Assembly (NCBI GenBank): GCA_037446575.1
Contig: JBBIII010000069.1
Location: 1-13,065, forward strand
Direction of reading: 5' to 3'
DNA: 13,065 bases
Origin: JBBIII01 sp037446575
GTDB taxonomy: Bacteria; Bacteroidota; Ignavibacteria; UBA10030
A model generated the notes under the pieces. It was not told the DNA's origin and searched no databases. It saw only the letters and a program-made list of their open reading frames with translations. Each line of letters opens with the position of its first letter. The stretch's first letter is position 1. Shown here piece by piece: positions 7,546-13,065 of this stretch. Position numbers and translations under genes: made by a program.

Positions 7546-8384
7546 TTTTTTCGCCTCCTAAATTTATAGCGAAGTATGATAGCTGTAAGGTTCAGAAGAA
7601 GGACGAGCAATAGAAGCACAAGGGCTGTTCCGTAGCGAGTAACTTCTGGTATTCCAGGGACTTGAGTTGATATAACATAAAGATGATATGGAAGCGCCAT
7701 TGTTTGGTCAAACACCGATTGAGGAAGTCTGGGTAGATAAAAAGTGGCTACTGTAAAAAGAATTGGGGCAGTCTCACCTGCGGCGCGACCTAACCCTAAA
7801 ATTGTTCCTGTTAAAATTCCAGGAAGCGCATGCGGCAATACCGAATGCCTGATAGTCTGCCATTTGCTTGCACCAAGCGATAAACTGACGATACGGAAAG
7901 ATTGTGGCACGCTTTCTAACGCTTCCCGTGAGGCGGTGATGATTACCGGCAAAATCATGATTCCGAGAGTTAGTGAGCCGGATAAAATTGATGCGCCGAA
8001 TCCGAAAAATAAAACAAATACTCCTAATCCAAAAAGCCCATATACAACAGACGGGACTCCGGCAAGATTGACGATTGCGAGTTTTACAATTCGGCTCAAG
8101 AAATTATCCCTTGAATATTCGACAAGATAAATAGCGGACATAACACCAAGAGGCACAGCAAAAAGCACAGCGCCAAGTACAAGGTACAATGTGCCAAGTA
8201 TTGCCGGAAAAATTCCGCCGGCAGTCATTCCTTTTGCTGGCATTTCAAAAAGAAATGAGATATTTAAAGCTCCCACGCCTTTAATAAAAATCGTTACAAT
8301 TATTATTAATACGGGTATAACAACTAAAGCTGTGCATAAAAAAAGGATGCTAAATGCTATTTTTTGTTCTGTCTGGACGTTCAT
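7539..8384 (-). CDS. pstA: Phosphate ABC transporter permease PstA
   Basis: This 281-residue inner-membrane protein is one half of the phosphate channel. It has an N-terminal membrane helix (about 10-35) followed by the permease core. The cytoplasmic EAA coupling loop, about 154-178 (EALESVPQ through LGASKWQTI), docks onto the PstB dimer. The segment GRAAGETAP (R200, E204) is characteristic of PstA and includes charged residues important for phosphate passage in the family. Length and helix pattern are normal. It follows pstC by 46 bp and overlaps the start of pstB1 by 7 bp. No good Shine-Dalgarno is seen at the expected distance from its ATG. Confidence 0.96.
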   Translation of the reverse strand: MNVQTEQKIAFSILFLCTALVVIPVLIIIVTIFIKGVGALNISFLFEMPAKGMTAGGIFPAILGTLYLVLGAVLFAVPLGVMSAIYLVEYSRDNFLSRIVKLAIVNLAGVPSVVYGLFGLGVFVLFFGFGASILSGSLTLGIMILPVIITASREALESVPQSFRIVSLSLGASKWQTIRHSVLPHALPGILTGTILGLGRAAGETAPILFTVATFYLPRLPQSVFDQTMALPYHLYVISTQVPGIPEVTRYGTALVLLLLVLLLNLTAIILRYKFRRRKKW

Positions 8385-8430
8385 ATTTTATATTATTGCT
8401 CCAACTACAAAGCAGAAGCATATTATAGAT

Positions 8431-9303
8431 TTATTTTCTTTTTCTGTGTAAATATAAATCAGCAATACCGTTAATTAAAAATGTGATAACAAATAAAACA
8501 ATTCCGATTGCGAATAAAGCTGCGTAATGATCGCCTCCTTGAACGGATTCGCCCATTTCTGCCGCCACTGTTGCCGTTAATGTGCGCACTGGTTGTAGAA
8601 TACTATGTGGAATAAGCGCGGCATTTCCAGTTACCATCATTACAGCCATTGTTTCGCCTATAACTCTGCCAATGCCTAACATTATTGCGGCTAACATTCC
8701 GGGTCGCGCGGCATAAGCCACAATACGCCAAGTTGTTTGCCATTTTGTTGCGCCCATTGCAATTGCAGCTTCTCGGTATTGACGCGGCACTGCAGTAATA
8801 GCATCTTCAGCAATCGAGATTATTGTAGGCATTGCCATAAATGCAAGCGTAATTGAACCGGTAAGAGCCGTAAGTCCGGTGGAGAGTCCAAATAAATCTT
8901 TAATAAGTGGTCCTAATGTAACCATCCCGATAAAACCAATTATTACAGATGGAATATCTGCAAGAAGTTCAATGCCTGTTTTCATTATATCTTTGATTTT
9001 GCGCGGGGCAATTTCCGCAATAAATATCGCGCTTGAAATTCCGATTGGAACAGAAATTACTGCCGCCCCCAATGTAACAAGCACAGAGCCGATTATTAAG
9101 GGTAAAATTCCAAATTGAGGGGGATCGGAAATCGGATACCAATTCTTTGCTAACAAGAAATCCGATATAGGAACATGCCAAAATATCGAAAATCCTTCCT
9201 TTAATAGAAATGTAAAAATTAATGCCACAAAAATAATTGACATTATTCCGCTTAGGAAAATTGCCCGTTCGATTATGAATTCTTTAATCTTTCTAAAGTG
9301 CAT
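8431..9303 (-). CDS. pstC: Phosphate ABC transporter permease PstC
   Basis: This 290-residue inner-membrane protein pairs with PstA. It has a first membrane helix (about 14-34) and then the permease core. The EAA loop includes EDAITAVPRQYREAAIAMGA, and the segment GRVIGETMAV (R213, E217) is typical of PstC. The start is uncertain. The ATG at 9303 is preferred, but an in-frame TTG at 9324 would add seven basic residues (297 in total) and has a weak purine-rich stretch before it. An ATG at 9328 is out of frame. The gene follows pstS after 107 bp, the largest gap in the operon, and precedes pstA by 46 bp. Confidence 0.95.
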   Translation of the reverse strand: MHFRKIKEFIIERAIFLSGIMSIIFVALIFTFLLKEGFSIFWHVPISDFLLAKNWYPISDPPQFGILPLIIGSVLVTLGAAVISVPIGISSAIFIAEIAPRKIKDIMKTGIELLADIPSVIIGFIGMVTLGPLIKDLFGLSTGLTALTGSITLAFMAMPTIISIAEDAITAVPRQYREAAIAMGATKWQTTWRIVAYAARPGMLAAIMLGIGRVIGETMAVMMVTGNAALIPHSILQPVRTLTATVAAEMGESVQGGDHYAALFAIGIVLFVITFLINGIADLYLHRKRK

Positions 9304-9409
9304 TTTTTTTATTCGATTTTTCAATCATCTCTATATTTTTATTCTTTACGTATCTCTACATCTTTTGCGGGTAGCTTTTTGACAAAGTTAGATTTTTCCT
9401 GATCATCAT

Positions 9410-9425
9410 GTTAAGATGCCTTAAC
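9410..9425 (-). other. Hairpin spanning the pstS stop codon
   Basis: The 16-bp sequence gttaagatgccttaac is a 6-bp perfect inverted repeat around a 4-nt loop, and it contains the pstS TAA. It has no T-tract, so it is not a classical terminator. It could stabilise the pstS 3' end or weaken read-through into pstC, which would let the binding protein be made in excess. The arms are short and AT-rich, so chance is possible. Confidence 0.3.
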
Positions 9426-10280
9426 CGGAACGAAATCCAATTTTTTTACTACCTTCTGACCCTGAGCCGAAAGAACATAATCAATAAATTCTTTCACCAA
9501 GCCCGTAGGTTCTCCTTTTGTGTACATAATCAAAGGCCTAGAAATTGGATATTCACCGGTCATAATATTTTCCATCGTGGGCGCAATTGCGGGTGAATTC
9601 TTATCTTTGGCAATTTTCAAAGCTTTCTCTTTTTTTGAAATGTAACCCATTCCAAAGTAACCAATTGCATCTTTATTGTGCGCTACCTCGTCTGATATGG
9701 CTTGAGAACTTGGTAAAAGCAGAGCTTCAGGCGTGAATTCCTCTTTATTATCTGGGTTGCTATGCCGCAGTATATGTTCTTTGAAATAAACATGCGTGCC
9801 TGAATTAACTTCGCGCGAAAGCAATACAATCTTAGCATTATGTCCGCCTACTTCTTTCCAATTTTTTATTTTTCCCGTATAAATATCCGCTAATTGGTCA
9901 ACTGTAAGTTCATTTACCTTGTTAGAACTATGAACAACAACTGCAAGACCATCGAGCGCGACAATAATTTTATTCGGCTCAAAACCTTTTGTTCTTGCCA
10001 TCTTAATTTCGCTTTCTTTCATTTCGCGCGAGACTTCTGCAATATCGCAAGTGTTGTTAAAAAGAGCGGAAATTCCCGTGCCGGAGCCGCCGCCGGTAAC
10101 TGCTATTGATTTGTCGGTATGAATATTCATGAATTCTTCAGCCCATGCCTGACCCAAATTTACCATCGTATCCGATCCCTTTATTTGAAGCGAATCTGAC
10201 TTATCGTTTGTTTTACGTCCACAACCGCTGATTAGTAAAATCGCCGCTAATGTAATAATTTTAAAGTACATAGATTTCAT
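9411..10280 (-). CDS. pstS: Phosphate-binding lipoprotein PstS
   Basis: This 289-residue substrate-binding protein captures phosphate outside the inner membrane and delivers it to PstC/PstA. Residues 1-20 form a lipoprotein signal peptide with lipobox ISGC, so C20 should be lipidated. The mature protein has the phosphate-loop features of the family: GSDTMV near its start, GGGSGTGI, then DIAEVSREMK, followed by SREVNSGTHVYF. The domain ends in YVLSAQGQKVVKK, as usual for this family. The ATG at 10280 was chosen since it gives a full signal peptide; M4 is a possible alternative. It is the first gene of the operon, with a predicted Pho box and -10 element upstream. Only a weak AGAAAG stands in for a Shine-Dalgarno. 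Confidence 0.96.
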   Translation of the reverse strand: MKSMYFKIITLAAILLISGCGRKTNDKSDSLQIKGSDTMVNLGQAWAEEFMNIHTDKSIAVTGGGSGTGISALFNNTCDIAEVSREMKESEIKMARTKGFEPNKIIVALDGLAVVVHSSNKVNELTVDQLADIYTGKIKNWKEVGGHNAKIVLLSREVNSGTHVYFKEHILRHSNPDNKEEFTPEALLLPSSQAISDEVAHNKDAIGYFGMGYISKKEKALKIAKDKNSPAIAPTMENIMTGEYPISRPLIMYTKGEPTGLVKEFIDYVLSAQGQKVVKKLDFVPVKAS

Positions 10281-10328
10281 AGTCGCTTAACTTTCTAATA
10301 TTTTAAATAATCATTTTTTTGCGCTCAT

Positions 10329-10373
10329 AATATAATTAAAGATTCTGTGAACTTGTTGTTATCAAATTGTTAA
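10329..10373 (-). promoter_or_regulatory. Predicted Pho box and promoter of the pst operon
   Basis: On the minus strand three 7-bp half-sites recur at an exact 11-bp period: TTAACAA (10373-10367), ATAACAA (10362-10356) and TTCACAG (10351-10345), each separated by 4 bp. Direct repeats of this size and period are how PhoB/PhoP-type regulators bind, and TTAACA/TTCACA match the Bacillus PhoP-box half-site as I know it. A TATATT -10 candidate (10334-10329) begins 10 bp after the last repeat, the spacing expected when the box replaces the -35 element. Activation at low phosphate is inferred. Confidence 0.6.
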
Positions 10374-10410
10374 GTTTTTAGCGAATAGTTTTTTGAATGT
10401 TTAAGAAAAA

Positions 10411-10500
10411 GCGTTACACAGAGAATCACGGAGAAAAAAAAGAGAAACACAGAGATTAATATCTCGGTGTTTCTCTGTTATTACTCAGTGCAGCTCAGTG
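10411..10500. repeat. Interspersed-repeat-like GAGA/CACAGAG sequence
   Basis: The segment contains degenerate tandem copies of a CACAGAGA / CACGGAGA motif (10417-10456), then their complement (CTCGGTGTTTCTCTG, 10463-10477), then CTCAGTG twice (10485-10491 and 10494-10500). I recognise the style as an intergenic repeat seen scattered in many environmental bacterial genomes; this is from memory and only one locus is visible here. Its central palindrome forms the terminator listed separately. Confidence 0.5.
10434..10476 (-). terminator. Intrinsic terminator of the CE15-like esterase gene
   Basis: The arms 10476-10461 and 10456-10441 pair over 16 positions with a single mismatch around a 4-nt loop. 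On the minus strand the hairpin runs into a stretch of at least seven T (10440-10434). It lies 41 bp after the esterase stop codon and about 60 bp before the Pho box, so it separates esterase transcription from the pst operon. Confidence 0.85.
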
Positions 10501-10517
10501 AAATTTCCCGTAAAAAT

Positions 10518-11870
10518 TTACTTTATATATTTATCTGCATACATCAAAAAAGTTGACCAGTTTGGTCCGGTTGTATGTCCTCCTTTATGTTGGCGGAATG
10601 CGATTTCTCCATCTACCAGAGCAGTTTCGATTGGAGGGAATTCGTAAGTTCCCAAACTTTTCTTTCCGAGAAGTTCATAAACAGGGCTTGCATAAGCTCC
10701 GCCTAAGAACATACCTTTTGCATCAACCCAGCCGCCTTCTACTTCGAGCGAACCACTGCTTATAAAAACCGGGCGCGGCGCGCATAATGCAACAAGCGAG
10801 TGCGCATCTACAGGTAAGTCATTTGTTGTCAGTGGACCGGCGTATTTTATAAAATTACCCGCAAACCAATGATAGCCATACGATGAAGCAAGATTTTCAA
10901 CTTGCTCGCCATAATTACGGCGAAGAATTTTTACTCCACCTGCACCGGAAGAACCGACAAACGCCATTGCAAATCGGGAATCATAAGCCATTGTTACTAT
11001 TGCCGCTTTTCCGTAACGCGATAATCCTTCTATTACTACTTGCTTCGCATTTACATGTTTATCGGTTTCAAAATAATCAAGCGCACGGCTCGCGCCCCAA
11101 GCCCATGCGCGCAACGCGCCCCAATCATCCGGCTTACGGCGCTGACCTTTATTTGTAAGTCCGATAATACCCTGAGTTAATCCTGCTCCCCAATCTGACT
11201 GATAACTTGTTGGGACAAGAATGGCAAATCCCCATCCTTTTGTAAGTAATTGTTTTTGCCAGCTTGGTTCTTTAGGAACTCCAGCAGGCGGTTCCGGAAA
11301 TCTAAATCCCGGCGGAAAAATAAATCCAAATTCCATAACTACAGGCACAGGTTTATTCGCGCTTGCCGGAATTGTTAGCGTCAACTGGATATCAACAGTG
11401 ATTGCAGGATAAGATGAATTATCAACCTGACCCGATAATTTTTTTACGATGACAGGAATTTCTTCAACTGTATCTTTTGTTTCGCTTAATATTTTCCAAA
11501 AGACTTGAGGCACATTATCAGGAACTCTGCCATAAATCTCCCGATCAAAATATTCTATAATTTCTGGACGGCGTTTTTTCCACCATGTCTCGGTGTCTTT
11601 TACTTTTTCACCGTTGTTCAATATTAGTGGATCGGGAAGTTTAATGTTAGCAAATACTTTGGATTCATCAATGTTGGCGGCATTAGGCGCTTTCGGGTCG
11701 CCAGATGGACCGGGTCGGGTTGATTTAATTCCCAACTGCATAAGCATTGATTGATAATCTTCGTTAGTAGCGGCTCTTATGCTATCCATCTGCTCTTTGG
11801 AAATCTGAGAGTATAAAGAGAAAGAAATACTAAAGAAACAAAATACAAGTGATGTTAATCTTATATTCAT
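10518..11870 (-). CDS. Secreted CE15-like glucuronoyl esterase (alpha/beta hydrolase)
   Basis: This 450-residue exported enzyme resembles carbohydrate esterase family 15, whose members cleave ester links between glucuronic acid in xylan and lignin alcohols. A signal peptide covers about 1-22 (ending SLYSQ). The nucleophile elbow is GLSRYGK with S284, matching the CE15 pattern G-C-S-R-x-G-K except Leu for Cys. The catalytic His is probably H432 in HKGGHTTGPNW. The canonical acid position, 23 residues after the Ser in fungal enzymes as I recall, is S307 here (SSGAGG). The acid may instead come from another loop (E376, E378 or D383), as in some bacterial CE15 enzymes. The ATG has a strong Shine-Dalgarno AGGAGG 6 bp upstream. 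The gene is monocistronic, with its own terminator. An acetylxylan-esterase-like role is the main alternative. Confidence 0.83.
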   Translation of the reverse strand: MNIRLTSLVFCFFSISFSLYSQISKEQMDSIRAATNEDYQSMLMQLGIKSTRPGPSGDPKAPNAANIDESKVFANIKLPDPLILNNGEKVKDTETWWKKRRPEIIEYFDREIYGRVPDNVPQVFWKILSETKDTVEEIPVIVKKLSGQVDNSSYPAITVDIQLTLTIPASANKPVPVVMEFGFIFPPGFRFPEPPAGVPKEPSWQKQLLTKGWGFAILVPTSYQSDWGAGLTQGIIGLTNKGQRRKPDDWGALRAWAWGASRALDYFETDKHVNAKQVVIEGLSRYGKAAIVTMAYDSRFAMAFVGSSGAGGVKILRRNYGEQVENLASSYGYHWFAGNFIKYAGPLTTNDLPVDAHSLVALCAPRPVFISSGSLEVEGGWVDAKGMFLGGAYASPVYELLGKKSLGTYEFPPIETALVDGEIAFRQHKGGHTTGPNWSTFLMYADKYIK

Positions 11871-11930
11871 TTTATTCCTCCTGAATTGATTATTCCTACT
11901 AAATCAATGCAAATCTCGTTTCACTGTTTT

Positions 11931-11970
11931 CGGTGTGCTAAATTTTCAAGATGACATTGATTACACACCG
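11931..11970. other. Inverted repeat between the CPBP and CE15-like genes
   Basis: CGGTGTG (11931-11937) and CACACCG (11964-11970) are perfect complements, extendable by three more pairs across a one-base bulge, with a loop of about 20 nt. There is no T-tract on either side, so it is not a standard terminator. It lies 6 bp after the CPBP stop codon and 60 bp before the esterase ATG, so it could be a leader hairpin or operator for the esterase gene. Confidence 0.35.
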
Positions 11971-11976
11971 TTATAC

Positions 11977-12699
11977 TCAAAACAAACCAAAACAAATTGC
12001 CAAAAAACTTGGTCCATTTATTCCGCCATGCAGAATTACGCCCGTCCAGGAATTTTTTGTTTTTTGAACTATAAAGGATTGAATAAAAATTAACGGAATC
12101 AATGTAATTAATAATTTCCATCCGAATGCAACATGGAATAATCCCCAGCCAAGTCCGTGAATAATCCATGTGTGCCTGCCAAATGCAATTTCCTGCCGCG
12201 GCAACATAACGCCTCGCCAGATAAACTCTTCACCGAAAATATTAAGAATCCAATATGGAAGCCAGACTAACAACAACCAGTATCTATCTTTTGTTAGCGG
12301 TTCAAACGCCATGAAATCCGGCGCTGGATGGAATTTGCCGATTAAAAATTCTAACAGCATCATTATCAAACCGCTTAGAATTATAATTAATAAGAATCCT
12401 TTTAGAGTCCACATAAGGTCAGATTTGGTCAATTTTCTAAATCTAAGTCTTTCAACTATGACTTCTTTATTTATTTGTAATCCTTCGCTTTTGAGAATTA
12501 CGAGACCTAATATTATTAGCGGAGTAAAAATTCCGATTCCGCCTACAATAAACCAGAAGAGAATAATTTCTTGACCTGAGACAATACTTAAATAAGGAAT
12601 TACATAATTTGTTTGAATGTACATAAGCAGAGCGGAAGCAACAAAGATAGAAAAGGAGGGAATCAGACCGAGCTTTTGTATTTTATATTCGATTAGCAT
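11977..12699 (-). CDS. CPBP-family intramembrane glutamic protease (CAAX/Abi type)
   Basis: This 240-residue multi-spanning inner-membrane protein carries the three CPBP motifs. Motif 1 is EExxxR (E157, E158, R162 in GEEFIWRG). Motif 2 is the catalytic His H189 in WGLFH, with Trp where Phe is common. Motif 3 is HxxxN (H224, N228 in HGGIN). Relatives include Rce1-type CAAX proteases and bacterial Abi proteins linked to bacteriocin self-immunity or membrane-protein cleavage; the substrate here cannot be inferred. All motif residues are present, so it is probably active. The ATG at 12699 was chosen over an in-frame TTG at 12708, and no Shine-Dalgarno is visible. It is upstream of the CE15-like gene on the same strand with a 106-bp gap, so an operon is uncertain. 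Confidence 0.9.
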   Translation of the reverse strand: MLIEYKIQKLGLIPSFSIFVASALLMYIQTNYVIPYLSIVSGQEIILFWFIVGGIGIFTPLIILGLVILKSEGLQINKEVIVERLRFRKLTKSDLMWTLKGFLLIIILSGLIMMLLEFLIGKFHPAPDFMAFEPLTKDRYWLLLVWLPYWILNIFGEEFIWRGVMLPRQEIAFGRHTWIIHGLGWGLFHVAFGWKLLITLIPLIFIQSFIVQKTKNSWTGVILHGGINGPSFLAICFGLF

Positions 12700-12742
12700 A
12701 GCATTCAAAATATAAACAAAAATTTAATTGAAGATATGATAG

Positions 12743-12883
12743 ATGAAGAAGATTACTGAAAATATTTTCAGTGAAAGAAATGAAATGCTGTTATTTTTGG
12801 TGTTACAGAATGAAAATATTTTTACGGTAGGCGAAACAAGCATTTGGTTAAATATTACTAAACAGGAATTTGTAAAACGGTAA
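12743..12883 (+). CDS. Possible small ORF, 46 residues, unknown
   Basis: An ATG directly after an in-frame TAG opens a 46-codon frame ending TAA-TAG. The product begins MKKITENIF and ends KQEFVKR, has a mixed hydrophobic and charged composition, and has no recognised motif. No Shine-Dalgarno is visible and the region is AT-rich, where a frame this long is uncommon but not rare. It is divergent from the CPBP gene with 43 bp between their starts. It may be a real small gene, a remnant or chance; no function is claimed. Confidence 0.22.
   Translation: MKKITENIFSERNEMLLFLVLQNENIFTVGETSIWLNITKQEFVKR
12755..12772. repeat. 18-bp perfect palindrome, core repeated 54 bp away
   Basis: actgaaaatattttcagt is a perfect palindrome 56 bp upstream of the CPBP start codon. 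Its core TGAAAATATTTT (12757-12768) recurs at 12811-12822, 54 bp later, about five helical turns. This would suit a pair of sites for a dimeric regulator, but the sequence is AT-rich and inside the possible small ORF, so the role is uncertain. Confidence 0.4.
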
Positions 12884-13065
12884 TAGCTTTTTTATTTAAT
12901 TGCAAGAATTTTTACTAATTTTGTTAAAGTTATATTGGCTTAATCAATGGGTAAGGTTTCGTAATTATGCAATTATAATAATGTATGTCCGATCAGGGGA
13001 TCAGACGCTGCGTATTTACCGCAGAAAGATGTCAGACACTTATAAATAGAAATCGTAAGGAAGTG
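12884..13065. other. Non-coding right edge of the window
   Basis: Apart from the possible small ORF, 12700-13065 holds no gene I can support. The last 80 bp contain the palindromic module described separately. The window ends with TAAGGA (13056-13061) on the plus strand, which could be a Shine-Dalgarno for a plus-strand gene starting at or just beyond the edge. Confidence 0.4.
12987..13037 (+). repeat. Imperfect palindromic module, possible REP/IS200-type element end
   Basis: Two adjacent hairpins are visible: GTCCGAT / ATCAGAC (12987-12993 with 13000-13006, one mismatch) and CTGCG / CGCAG (13008-13012 with 13020-13024, 7-nt loop). TCAGAC recurs at 13032-13037, 31 bp after its first copy at 13001. 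GATCAGGGGATCAGAC with a CTGCG...CGCAG palindrome resembles, from memory, the palindromes beside REP-associated Y1 (IS200-like) transposases. The transposase itself would lie outside the window, so this is tentative. Confidence 0.33.

Noticed and set aside
9349..9402. Possible 17-codon ORF between pstS and pstC on the minus strand
   Set aside because: It is too short, has no Shine-Dalgarno and no recognisable composition; treated as spacer.
10411..10500. CRISPR-like array from the repeated CACAGAGA motif
   Set aside because: The copies are short, degenerate and without regular spacers; a palindromic repeat with terminator function explains them better.

Overview
This 13 kb window is AT-rich. 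Its gene content suggests a free-living Gram-negative bacterium of the Bacteroidota/Chlorobiota (FCB) side, possibly Ignavibacteria-like. This placement is an inference from four things: a PstS lipoprotein, an exported CE15-type glucuronoyl esterase, a multi-PAS protein with a four-Cys tail, and a mix of genes with and without a Shine-Dalgarno sequence. No rRNA, tRNA, CRISPR array or complete transposase gene was seen.

Layout. (1) 1-2733, minus: a complete PMCA-like calcium P-type ATPase. (2) 2840-3115, minus: a cold-shock protein with a strong intrinsic terminator and a structured leader. (3) 3489-5336, plus: a four-PAS sensor-like protein without a kinase domain, ending in a C-x2-C ... C-x2-C module. 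(4) 5341-10280, minus: a complete phosphate uptake operon in the order pstS-pstC-pstA-pstB1-pstB2-phoU. It is preceded by three 7-bp direct repeats at an 11-bp period that look like a Pho box, placed about 10 bp upstream of a -10-like hexamer. (5) 10434-11870, minus: a secreted CE15-like esterase with a hairpin terminator built from an interspersed-repeat-like sequence. (6) 11977-12699, minus: a CPBP-family membrane protease. (7) 12700-13065: mostly non-coding, with a possible 46-codon ORF, an 18-bp perfect palindrome and, at the right edge, an imperfect palindromic module that could be the left end of a REP/IS200-type element.

The most unusual observation is in the pst operon. It encodes two different PstB ATPases whose motif losses are complementary. 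PstB1 keeps the LSGGQ signature but has lost the Q-loop Gln and the switch His. PstB2 keeps Walker A, Q-loop, Walker B and switch His, but its signature reads LSLEQ. If they pair, one composite ATP site is fully canonical and the other is degenerate, as in asymmetric heterodimeric ABC exporters. I know of no description of this for a phosphate importer.

How the genes work together: PstS captures phosphate outside the inner membrane, PstC/PstA form the channel, PstB1/PstB2 power it, and PhoU links transport to Pho signalling. No phoR/phoB pair is present here. The ATPase, Csp, PAS protein, esterase and CPBP protease are separate transcription units with no evident link to phosphate.
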